NCBI RefSeq assembly: GCF_021462415.1
Contig: NZ_JAKEDS010000002.1
Coordinates: 186,001 to 250,000 of the forward strand
Length of the DNA: 64,000 nt
Direction: 5' to 3'
Origin: Rhodohalobacter sp. 614A
GTDB taxonomy: Bacteria > Bacteroidota > Rhodothermia > Balneolales > Balneolaceae
The notes below the pieces were generated by a model. The model did not search any database and was not told the DNA's origin. It saw nothing but the letters and a program-made list of their open reading frames with translations. Position 1 is the stretch's first letter. Each line of letters opens with the position of its first letter. The position numbers were made by a program, and so were the translations under genes. This document shows positions 8,608 to 16,761 of the stretch, one piece after another.

Positions 8608-8892
8608 ATGAAAGAAATAAGCCGAATATCAACCGACAACGGAAGCATTTATATCAAAAGATTGTGCAAACATTTTTCTCATAAAGTACCGGCCAGTTTC
8701 TCTGAAAATGAAGGAAACGTTGAATTTCCTTATGGAGATTGTATCATGACGAGTGATGATAATCAGCTTACTTTCGTTATTACAGCTGACTCGGAAGAGA
8801 ATTTAAGCAATGTAAAAAGTGTACTTATCAGCCATCTGGAGAAATTTTCGAGAGATGAGGAACTGACGGTAGAATGGCATAAACAGGATTAG
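8608..8892 (+). CDS. DUF2218-family small protein linked to the iron-complex transporter
   Basis: 94 residues matching the DUF2218 pattern: RLCKHFSHKVPASF near the N-terminus, a FPYGDC turn, a hydrophobic strand (QLTFVITADSEENL), and a helix plus VISHLEKF-like end followed by EELTVEWHK. The family is short, cytoplasmic and of unknown activity. I recall it being found next to siderophore uptake or reductase genes. It is the last gene of the transporter operon (25 nt after the ATPase), so a role in handling the imported iron complex is plausible but inferred. Confidence 0.8.
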   Translation: MKEISRISTDNGSIYIKRLCKHFSHKVPASFSENEGNVEFPYGDCIMTSDDNQLTFVITADSEENLSNVKSVLISHLEKFSRDEELTVEWHKQD

Positions 8893-8914
8893 AACTAAAT
8901 AGCAGTTCTATTAA

Positions 8915-8950
8915 AAAAGCAGAAGAACTATTTCAAGCTCTCCTGCTTTT
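8915..8950. terminator. Bidirectional terminator between convergent genes
   Basis: AAAAGCAG (8915-8922) pairs with CTGCTTTT (8943-8950), preceded by an A-run and ending in T residues, so it can act in both directions. It separates the DUF2218 gene from the minus-strand lipoprotein gene ending at 8972. Confidence 0.6.
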
Positions 8951-8971
8951 CAGTATACAATTCACTTTTGT

Positions 8972-10174
8972 TTAATAGACTAACAAGCTGTTTATAAGTT
9001 CAGCTCCTTCGTAAACCAATCCTTTGGTTACAGAGTAGTCTGCCGGATCAAAAATGTAAATATTATTTCCTTCGGATTGAGTATTACCAACAATGGCTAC
9101 TGTTCCGTCATCCAATAATTGCATGGATCTTCGCGGCCATTTACTCAATGGAACATCCAGTTTCTGGGTTGCACCGCTTTCAAGATTTACGGCGTGATAT
9201 TCAATCACAAAATCTCCCTGGTAATCTCCATATTCATCAACCAGATCACTTCGAAAAACCTGAACCACAGCTACATTATTTCCGGCGTAAACCATTCCAC
9301 CGGTATGATTTCCCTCAAATTTCTCTGTAAGATTCAGGAAATAGCTGTCATCAAATTCTGTTTCCCCGGCGTTGATACGTACAATTCCTGAAGGAATGGA
9401 TTCATTAGCTCCCCAATAGTCTGAATTACATGCAGCAAGATAAAGATCACCGTTTTCAGCAATGCCGTGAGAACTTATTATACTATAACCCAGGCATGCA
9501 GCTTTGTCAGTATAAATTGTTTTTTCATACTCCAACGTGGAAGCATCATAAATAGCGACAGGAGCTTCATCAAAAGCTACATAATTTTCATCGGTGTGAA
9601 TGTACGGTACAAAGATTTTGCCGTCTCGCAGAATATAGGAGGAGGGAATGGACAATGCATTTTCATCGGTAGGCAAGGTAATGGTTCCCTGAGATTCTTC
9701 GGTCATGGTTTCGGTATCGATGATTTGATAACCGAAAACACCACCAGGAGCCTGGCGTGGACCTGTTGAAATCATCAGTCGTGTATCGGATAAAAATTCG
9801 AATACCGGACCACCACTGATTCCCAGGTTGGGAACGGATCCGAGATTCACTAAAATTCCATCTTCTCCAACTTCATATTTCGTCAGCAGTTCTGGTGAAT
9901 TCAAGTACACATAACCATCATTGCCTGTTACGGAAACCGGTACAACACCAGGAACTTCCTGAGACTCTGCAATATCGGCCGTTCCCTCACGAATATCTGT
10001 CAAGGTATGAAAGGGATATGACTCGATGCTGGGCAAGCTCAGCGCCAACAAATAGCTGTAAGTATCCGGATCTGGTTCAGGATCTGGTCCTGTTGGGCTG
10101 TTATCATCCTGGCAGGCCACAATACCTATTACCAGCATTAGGAGAATCGTATAGTTTGTAAGTTTATGAATCAT
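8972..10174 (-). CDS. Surface lipoprotein, DUF4374/XusB-like candidate siderophore-binding protein
   Basis: 400 residues with a lipoprotein signal (hydrophobic 9-20, Cys21 in GIVACQDD) followed by an acidic Pro-rich linker (PTGPDPEPDPDT). That linker is typical of Bacteroidota lipoproteins carried on the cell surface. The rest is built from beta-propeller-like repeats (DGYVYLNSPELLTKYEVGED, KIFVPYIHTDENYVAFDE, DLYLAACNSDYWGANE). It resembles DUF4374 proteins. The family includes, from memory, the xenosiderophore lipoprotein XusB, which works with the receptor XusA. It lies 42 nt downstream of a TonB receptor gene, as expected for such a pair. Family membership was judged by eye. Confidence 0.65.
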   Translation of the reverse strand: MIHKLTNYTILLMLVIGIVACQDDNSPTGPDPEPDPDTYSYLLALSLPSIESYPFHTLTDIREGTADIAESQEVPGVVPVSVTGNDGYVYLNSPELLTKYEVGEDGILVNLGSVPNLGISGGPVFEFLSDTRLMISTGPRQAPGGVFGYQIIDTETMTEESQGTITLPTDENALSIPSSYILRDGKIFVPYIHTDENYVAFDEAPVAIYDASTLEYEKTIYTDKAACLGYSIISSHGIAENGDLYLAACNSDYWGANESIPSGIVRINAGETEFDDSYFLNLTEKFEGNHTGGMVYAGNNVAVVQVFRSDLVDEYGDYQGDFVIEYHAVNLESGATQKLDVPLSKWPRRSMQLLDDGTVAIVGNTQSEGNNIYIFDPADYSVTKGLVYEGAELINSLLVY

Positions 10175-10216
10175 GATATGATTTATGAGTTGTTGTTTTT
10201 GAGATTAAGTAAAGTC

Positions 10217-12598
10217 CTATCGAAGCAGGTAGCGCACTTTGATATAAAGAGATCGTCCGGGTTTTTGGAGTCTGAAGCTATCGTAAGCTTCCGTATTGAA
10301 AATATTTCGGGCTTCCAGGCTCAGATTGTACCGGCTATCCGGGGTTGAAAATGTGATTCCGGTGTGATTCAAAAATTGGTGCGGAATCACATTTTTAGTG
10401 CTTTTTATAGAAATGCTGGAGTAGTTAAGATAAAATTCATGCACAAAATTCATCGAATAAAACACAGATACATGGCTCTCGGGAATAAGATCTTGAAACG
10501 TGTACGATGTCCGGAGGTTTGAGAAAAGATAGGGTGTGTTCGGCATTTGATCGCCATACACGCGACTTTTCGTATTGGTTCCCGGGATGTATTTTTCATT
10601 GTTCAGAACACGCTGCCACGTCAAATTTCCGCTGATAGAAAATCTGTCCTGATAGTTGTAAGATCCATCCCATTCAACACCTCTTACCAATACATTCAGT
10701 ACATTTTTATACGAACTAAAAACTCCTTCTTGTTGATGAAAGATGTAATCATTCACGTCTCGCTGGAAGACATTCACCGTATTACTAAAAATTCCTGAGG
10801 ATGAACTGTAGGAATGACTCAATCCCGCATTGAAGTTATAACTTGATTCTGGTTTTAAATCAGGATTGGCCAAAATACGTAGGCCATCGCCAAATATTTC
10901 CCGGGGTTGAGGTAGGCGGAATCCTCTTTCAAACGAAGTTTTTAAGAATAAATCCTGGAGAAGATAGAATCTTGCGGAAAGTGCATATCCAAGATTTTGG
11001 CTTGACGTTTCAATGTCTTCAATCTCAAATTCTCCCTGCGTATACTCTACAGCATTTTTGGTAAGCATATCGAAGTGATAGAACTTTACAGCGGCTACAA
11101 CTTCCAGCCGATCATCCAAAAAGTTGGAATCCAGAGCAATACCGGTTACAGATTTTTTTAATGTATTTGGCGAACGGAATGGTTCATCATTATTGGTATT
11201 TAATCGGTTTTCGCCTTTCCGGCTGATATCTGAATAGAGTTCATTTACAGAAATCTGAATGGACTCGGAAAGTGCATATGTCGCATTCAGGCGGAAGAGA
11301 TATTGAGACTGATCAAATTCAAAAATGGTTTTTTCGCGAACAAGCTCGCCAAGACTGTTATTTTCGGTACGGATAATATCCCCATTCCAGTTGTAGCGGT
11401 TTGATGAAGTATCCACACTGGTACTGGTTACGGTGTTGTGCAAGCCGAACAGGTCAAGATCCAGTTTATCATTCAACAGGTTTGATTTTCGATAACGAAC
11501 TGTATACGATAAATTCTCTTCCTCTTCGGTCGCTTCGCCTACAGGAGTGCCATATACGCCATTTTGAATATCCTGATCGATCCCGGCATACGAGAATTGT
11601 GCCATCAATTCATCAGCCCATTTCACATTTGTAAATCCAATATTTGCAGCGATTCGCCTGGATTTATACGCATCATGAAAGCGTGTGATATCCATTTCTT
11701 TACTAACTCCACCCACAGAAACCGTCATATCATTCATCTGATAGTTGTTGTCGCTGTAGTTGTAATAGCCGGACACACCTGCTGTAAATCCGTTTTTCCA
11801 ACGATGACGACCACTCAAAGCTCCGCGATGTGTATTGAAAGAACCTGCACTATACGAGGCATCCAGAAATGAAGAAGTTTGGCGGTCTGTCACAATATTA
11901 ATCGCGCCACCGAGGGCATCGGCACCCAATTCAATCGGAACAACGCCTTTATATACATCCACGCGATCGACCAAATTTACCGACAGGTTATTCAGATTAT
12001 AACCGCTTCCCAACTGGTCAACCGGAATACCATCCACAAAAATTCGAATTTGTCGTCCCGACAGCCCGTTCAGAGATAATTCATAACTGGAACCGAGCCC
12101 CCCCGATTCCCGTATTCTGATTCCTGATGATTCATTTAAGACCTTCTGTACATCGGCAGTAGTATTCTGAATCTCTTTTGTTTGAATAGAGTTGACCGTA
12201 AAACTGGCACGTTCTATTTCTGCGGATTCACCTTGAGCCTGCACCGTAATTTGGTCGAGTCCGATCACATCATCATTCAGCCGAATTTCGAGCTCAATTC
12301 TTTCGCTGTTGGCAACTGTAATTTCTTGCCTGAATGCCTGATAACCAATCCCGGATACAATCAAAACATACGTACCCGGTTCTATATCTGTAATTTCAAA
12401 AGCTCCATCTTCATCAGAAAAGCTGCCGATATTGGTATCCTCAAAATGAATTGTAATTCCTGCAACGGGGTTGCCGTTCGTATCTGATATCCGTCCTTCA
12501 ACCGAAGCCCGATCCGTATTCGTTTGTGCAGATACCGACCAGAACAGACCTGATATTGCGAAAAGTAAAATGAAAATTGGTGCAAGTTTTTGCATCAA
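10217..12598 (-). CDS. TonB-dependent outer-membrane receptor, probable partner of the downstream lipoprotein
   Basis: 793 residues: signal peptide (1-24, ending VSAQ), a carboxypeptidase-regulatory-like domain (about 30-110, VEGRISDTNGNPVAGITIHF), a plug domain (about 120-235, with DLLNE-type NESSGIRIRESGG and RIFVDGIPVDQLGSG), then a 22-strand-type barrel ending in SLYIKVRYLLR. The receptor would import a ligand across the outer membrane using TonB energy. The tight linkage to the lipoprotein gene suggests a shared substrate. An upstream hairpin at 12658 separates it from the other receptor gene, so it may use its own promoter or rely on read-through. The substrate is not visible in the sequence. 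Confidence 0.88.
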   Translation of the reverse strand: MMQKLAPIFILLFAISGLFWSVSAQTNTDRASVEGRISDTNGNPVAGITIHFEDTNIGSFSDEDGAFEITDIEPGTYVLIVSGIGYQAFRQEITVANSERIELEIRLNDDVIGLDQITVQAQGESAEIERASFTVNSIQTKEIQNTTADVQKVLNESSGIRIRESGGLGSSYELSLNGLSGRQIRIFVDGIPVDQLGSGYNLNNLSVNLVDRVDVYKGVVPIELGADALGGAINIVTDRQTSSFLDASYSAGSFNTHRGALSGRHRWKNGFTAGVSGYYNYSDNNYQMNDMTVSVGGVSKEMDITRFHDAYKSRRIAANIGFTNVKWADELMAQFSYAGIDQDIQNGVYGTPVGEATEEEENLSYTVRYRKSNLLNDKLDLDLFGLHNTVTSTSVDTSSNRYNWNGDIIRTENNSLGELVREKTIFEFDQSQYLFRLNATYALSESIQISVNELYSDISRKGENRLNTNNDEPFRSPNTLKKSVTGIALDSNFLDDRLEVVAAVKFYHFDMLTKNAVEYTQGEFEIEDIETSSQNLGYALSARFYLLQDLFLKTSFERGFRLPQPREIFGDGLRILANPDLKPESSYNFNAGLSHSYSSSSGIFSNTVNVFQRDVNDYIFHQQEGVFSSYKNVLNVLVRGVEWDGSYNYQDRFSISGNLTWQRVLNNEKYIPGTNTKSRVYGDQMPNTPYLFSNLRTSYTFQDLIPESHVSVFYSMNFVHEFYLNYSSISIKSTKNVIPHQFLNHTGITFSTPDSRYNLSLEARNIFNTEAYDSFRLQKPGRSLYIKVRYLLR

Positions 12599-12657
12599 AA
12601 AAAGATGTAATCGTAATCAGTGAATTTTTTAAATGAGTTTAGGAAAGTTGATAAAAC

Positions 12658-12685
12658 GAAGGGCGTATCCTATGAAACGCCCTTC
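12658..12685 (-). terminator. Terminator-like hairpin downstream of the siderophore receptor gene
   Basis: GAAGGGCGT (12658-12666) and ACGCCCTTC (12677-12685) are perfect complements with a 10-nt loop. On the minus strand the hairpin is followed by GTTTTATC. It lies 22 nt after the receptor stop at 12707 and 60 nt before the next start. Confidence 0.7.
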
Positions 12686-12706
12686 TGTTTCTATCACACA
12701 AAGTGG

Positions 12707-15079
12707 TTATAACGTTACCTGAACTCCTGCCTGAACGTTGAACGGTTTTTGAGGCTGGCCGTATCCGTTATAGTAATGTTCATCCGTCAGGTTGTTGAAT
12801 TTGAGCGTAAAGCGATAATCGGAATGATCATAAAATAGTGCTCCATCAAAAGTTGTATAATCAGACGAACCAAATGTATTGGTTGTGTTGATAAAGATTT
12901 CACTCACATAATTTCCACCAAAGCCGATGCCAAATCCGCCAATCGAGCCATCGATAAATCTGTGGCTCAGCCAGAAGTTAGCGACTTCCTGCGGTGAATA
13001 GGTTACGCTATTGCCTTCAAGTTCTTCATTGACATTTTCCTCAATCGTGGCTTCGTTATGAGTATATCCGGCCACCAGATTAAAACCGGGAAACGGATTG
13101 GCAATCAGATCAATTTCAAATCCTTTACTCAACGTTTCTCCTTCCTGAGCACTGTATTCTCCATAATTTAACACAGCATTTGTAATGGATATATTGTAAT
13201 AGCTGATGGTACTTTCCAGCTTATCTCCAAACAGTTGAAGCTTGGTTCCAACTTCCCACTGAGTGGCTTTTTCAGCATCGAAATTGGTGAGGTCTCCGTT
13301 TTCATTCACACCAGGCGCTACATTACTGAAGCCATCCATATAGTTTGCGAAGATCGACACTTGATCCATCAATGGGGAATAGGTGGCTCCGAGTTTGTAA
13401 GAGAACGTATCCTGATCGTATCCACTATCGTCTTCTACGCCATTTGCTACTACATTCTGATTGGTAAAGTGATCATATCTTAATCCGCCAAGAATGGTCA
13501 GCCGATCGGCCACAGTAACAGCATCAGAGACGTATAATCCAAATGTATTCTGGCTGGTTTCGTACCAGCTTCTGGAAAGATTATCTGTGATGTACTGTTC
13601 CCATGCCTGCTTCGACAATACAGGAACTGCCGGATTTTCCCCGGAGAGATCAACCCGATCATACTCGATGAAGGGCGGGCCGGGCTGAACCGCGCGTTGA
13701 TAATCATCAAATAATTTCATGTAGCTGGCACCGACCACTACTTTGTTTTCAAGATTTTCAAACGAATGAATTCCCGTAAAATCCTGCTGAAAATGGACCG
13801 ATCCGGCCGTTCTGGGAGCGTATTGAATGAAGTTTCGCTGAAGAGTATTGTCATCCAACATCACCAATCTCAGAAAATCTGCATCTACATCAATTATGGA
13901 TGAAAGAGCTTTCGTTTCAGACGACCAGTTGTCAGATATTTCATAATTAATGGTTCCGCCTAATACTCTGGATGCCATATCACTGGCCAAATCATTTCCG
14001 TGATAGGCTGTTTCGTAATCCCAGTTTAAATCATCCCAGGTATCGCCGGAAACCGCACCGGAAGCTCCGCGTGCGAAATAAAGCAGTCGTTTGGTTTTAA
14101 ACAGTTCGGCTTCTACGTTGATGGAAAGGCGATCATTCACATGATAGGTTAGTGAAGGCGCAATCATCAAATCTCTTTGAATACCCTGATCACGAAAATC
14201 ATTTTCGGAATGCACGGCTCCATTCAACCGAAACAGAACCTTGTTATCTTCATCGAGAGAAGTGTTATAATCTGCTGTAAAACGATTCAGTTCCCAGCTG
14301 CCGGTAATGTAAGACGCGCTAAAACGTTCCTGCTCCAATGGTTTTTTAGTTACCCGATTGATGAGTCCGCCATATCCGGCAATATTTTGCGTGTAGGCGC
14401 CAAACAGTGTGGACGATGGACCTTTAATCACTTCAATTCGTTCAATATTTTGTGGATCAATGGGAACCCTTGTATAGGAAACAAGACCATTTCGTACATA
14501 AGAATCGGTTCGAAATCCACGTAAATAGGCGGTTACATTCCCTTCGTTCGTTGCCACATAACCACCGCCGGTAATGCTTTTAAAAGCTGACGGAAAATCG
14601 GTAACCAACTGTTCTTGCATCAATTCATCCGTCACCACTGTGTATGACTGAGGATTGCTGAGGTTTTCGATAGGCATACGCGCAACATAGTCGGTCGTTT
14701 TCTCTGAAAATTTATTCAACCGGCTGGCAACAATAATCGCTTCATTCAGTTGCTGTGTATTTTCTGAAAGGATGACATCATCAACATTTACGGTTTCACC
14801 TGCCCGAACAGTGACCCTGAGATTTTTGGTATCCAAACCAATAAATGAGAATACCACTGTATAACTTCCCGGTTCAATATTTCGAAGAGCATACTCTCCG
14901 TTTCTGTCGGTAGCGGTACCTTTTTGTGTACCTTCAAGAATTACATTTACGGTAGCGGCGGGTTCCCCGTCCGAAGTTAACACGCGCCCTTCTATAGTCC
15001 CCGTGTTTTGAGCACTCACAATTTGTGAAAGACCTGTCAGCAGCATAAAAAAGAAAATGCCAATAGCTACTTTTTTCAT
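12707..15079 (-). CDS. TonB-dependent siderophore receptor (FhuA/FecA-like)
   Basis: 790 residues: signal peptide (1-23), a carboxypeptidase-regulatory-like domain (about 28-110), then a plug with siderophore-type signatures VTAYLRGFRTDSYVRNG and RIEVIKGPSSTLFGA. The barrel follows, with a typical C-terminal strand (FNVQAGVQVTL). The plug resembles ferric-siderophore receptors more than SusC proteins, and no SusD gene accompanies it. It is divergent from an enterochelin-esterase-like gene, and a near-perfect palindrome lies between them at 15126. Together these support import of a ferric siderophore under metal control. Confidence 0.88.
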   Translation of the reverse strand: MKKVAIGIFFFMLLTGLSQIVSAQNTGTIEGRVLTSDGEPAATVNVILEGTQKGTATDRNGEYALRNIEPGSYTVVFSFIGLDTKNLRVTVRAGETVNVDDVILSENTQQLNEAIIVASRLNKFSEKTTDYVARMPIENLSNPQSYTVVTDELMQEQLVTDFPSAFKSITGGGYVATNEGNVTAYLRGFRTDSYVRNGLVSYTRVPIDPQNIERIEVIKGPSSTLFGAYTQNIAGYGGLINRVTKKPLEQERFSASYITGSWELNRFTADYNTSLDEDNKVLFRLNGAVHSENDFRDQGIQRDLMIAPSLTYHVNDRLSINVEAELFKTKRLLYFARGASGAVSGDTWDDLNWDYETAYHGNDLASDMASRVLGGTINYEISDNWSSETKALSSIIDVDADFLRLVMLDDNTLQRNFIQYAPRTAGSVHFQQDFTGIHSFENLENKVVVGASYMKLFDDYQRAVQPGPPFIEYDRVDLSGENPAVPVLSKQAWEQYITDNLSRSWYETSQNTFGLYVSDAVTVADRLTILGGLRYDHFTNQNVVANGVEDDSGYDQDTFSYKLGATYSPLMDQVSIFANYMDGFSNVAPGVNENGDLTNFDAEKATQWEVGTKLQLFGDKLESTISYYNISITNAVLNYGEYSAQEGETLSKGFEIDLIANPFPGFNLVAGYTHNEATIEENVNEELEGNSVTYSPQEVANFWLSHRFIDGSIGGFGIGFGGNYVSEIFINTTNTFGSSDYTTFDGALFYDHSDYRFTLKFNNLTDEHYYNGYGQPQKPFNVQAGVQVTL

Positions 15080-15125
15080 CTTAACTACATCTTATTTTAT
15101 AAAGTTATGATTAATTTTAAAATCT

Positions 15126-15144
15126 ATTTAGATTAAGTCTAAAT
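15126..15144. promoter_or_regulatory. Candidate DtxR/MntR-type operator in a divergent promoter region
   Basis: ATTTAGATTAAGTCTAAAT has the same TTTAG-N7-CTAAA layout as the site at 4154, with 17 of 19 positions symmetric. It lies 46 nt upstream of the siderophore-receptor start (minus strand) and 93 nt upstream of the esterase start (plus strand), so one bound dimer could control both. Confidence 0.55.
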
Positions 15145-15237
15145 AAGATTTAATGCAACTTTTACTTTTAAAAAGTTTTTAAATAAACCTGTCTCCAGCC
15201 GATATTTTTGGGCTATATTTCCGTGAATCAATTAAAT

Positions 15238-16341
15238 ATGGAAGACATCCACATTGGCAAAAAACATTCGCTCTATTCTAAATTTTTAGATGAAGAGAGA
15301 GAGTATTGGGTACACCTGCCAGACAGTTATGAGGACACGACTTATGCTCCACAAGATTACCCCGTGTTGTATGTTTTAGATGGCGACAAACAATTTCATC
15401 TGCTAACCGGGATACAAAATTTTCTAAGTGAGGGATTGTATGCTTCTATTCCCGAAATGATTGTGGTGGGAATTTTAAATACTCATCGCTCACGGGATTT
15501 TACTCCCACGCATTCAAAATCTCATCATCCGGAAATTGGCGGACAATTTACATTTCCGGATAGCGGTGGGGGAGACACTTTTTTAGATTTCATTGAAAAG
15601 GAACTCGTCCCTGAAATCAATCAGAACTATCGAACAAATAAGTATAAAATTTTTGTCGGACATTCCTTTGGCGGATTGCTGGTTCTTTATACACTTTTAA
15701 CTCGCTCCAACCTGTTTAATGCCTTTATCTCTATAGATCCCAGTATTTGGTGGGATGATTATTTTGTACTGGACAGATCCAAACAGTTATTGAGTGAGAA
15801 AAACTTTGAAGGCAAAACACTTTATTTGGCCCAATCTCCCTTTGGAAGCTCGAACCGGGCACCGGAGGAGTCGCTTGAATTTCGTGATCAGCTTCAAAAA
15901 AACACAATAAACGGCCTGCGCTGGAAATTCCGCTATTTTGAAGAAGAAAATCATGGCACAATTCCACTGCCGGCTGAACATCACGGATTACGATTTATTT
16001 TTGATGGATATCGAACCGATGTAAAGACAGCTGCGGAAGATCCCGAAATGGTTATCGACTCTTTTAAAAAACTTTCGAAAAAACTGGGGGTTAAAATACA
16101 TCCACCAGAATATTTAGTGGATGGCCTTGGTGATTTTTGCCTGAAGTATGGTGAAACGTCAAACGCCCTGAAGTTTTTTAAGATAAATCAGGAAATCTAT
16201 CCTGAAAGTCCTCATGCATTTCTCCAATTGGGAAATTACTATTCCCAAACCGGGGCTCCAGAAAAAGCTATTCAAGCCTATAAACAAGCTCTTGAGTTGG
16301 ATAGTACGTATCAACCGGTTATTGAGAAATTGAAAAAGTAA
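15238..16341 (+). CDS. Alpha/beta-hydrolase esterase (enterochelin-esterase/IroE-like) with C-terminal TPR
   Basis: 367 residues from ATG 15238, chosen over TTG 15208 because family members begin near this point. The nucleophile elbow GHSFGG is at 141-146 (Ser143), and the likely catalytic His is in EENHGTIP (His239), with an acidic residue between. The C-terminus (about 310-365) has TPR-like helices (NYYSQTGAPEKAIQAYKQAL). No signal peptide is evident, so it should act in the cytoplasm. The family includes esterases that hydrolyse ferric trilactone siderophores to release iron. That role is inferred from the divergent siderophore receptor. A generic esterase is the alternative. Confidence 0.78.
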   Translation: MEDIHIGKKHSLYSKFLDEEREYWVHLPDSYEDTTYAPQDYPVLYVLDGDKQFHLLTGIQNFLSEGLYASIPEMIVVGILNTHRSRDFTPTHSKSHHPEIGGQFTFPDSGGGDTFLDFIEKELVPEINQNYRTNKYKIFVGHSFGGLLVLYTLLTRSNLFNAFISIDPSIWWDDYFVLDRSKQLLSEKNFEGKTLYLAQSPFGSSNRAPEESLEFRDQLQKNTINGLRWKFRYFEEENHGTIPLPAEHHGLRFIFDGYRTDVKTAAEDPEMVIDSFKKLSKKLGVKIHPPEYLVDGLGDFCLKYGETSNALKFFKINQEIYPESPHAFLQLGNYYSQTGAPEKAIQAYKQALELDSTYQPVIEKLKK

Positions 16342-16362
16342 GAACTTAAATAAAGGAAGTTA

Positions 16363-16635
16363 TTATCCAACCTCTTCCAGCTCAAGCGGTCTTAAATTCG
16401 GTTTTCCGGAAAGATCTTCTATGTAATCCTCCAGCTCATCGAGTTTAAAAACTCTGATATCCAGGTTCCTACAACGGCTGCGAAAATCATCTTACGGTTG
16501 AGAATGCTCTTTCTCGATTGAGTGGTAGAAGTCGTCATCCCATCCTTGTGAACGAGCAATGATGATTACACAGAGATTTACTCTGAAAGAGGTATGGGTA
16601 TTTTCATGCAATACGGATTGTTGGCTTGCGAAAAC
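16363..16635 (-). pseudogene. Possible decayed coding fragment between the esterase and receptor genes
   Basis: One minus-strand frame is open from 16635 to 16363 except for a single TAA at 16492-16494. It encodes segments such as ARSQGWDDDFYHSIEKEH and then VFKLDELEDYIEDLSGKP, which read like protein rather than random sequence. There is no obvious start codon or homologue I can name. The surrounding 420-nt gap otherwise holds only the promoter of the receptor gene. A chance frame cannot be excluded. Confidence 0.3.
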
Positions 16636-16732
16636 TCATTGCCATGATGAGAGTCATAGAATGCATGTCTATCGCTAACCTGTCATTTTCTCTCAAACAT
16701 TTATTTGATTTATACCTTAGGACAAACTAATT

Positions 16733-16748
16733 TTTAGTCAAGGCTAAA
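16733..16748. promoter_or_regulatory. Operator-like inverted repeat before the CxxC-plug receptor
   Basis: TTTAG-TCAAGG-CTAAA has the same arms as the sites at 4154 and 15126 but a 6-nt spacer. It ends 13 nt before the receptor start at 16762. A 6-nt spacer also occurs at 49172. The weaker symmetry makes this a tentative call. Confidence 0.4.
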
Positions 16749-16761
16749 TAAATATTTAACT

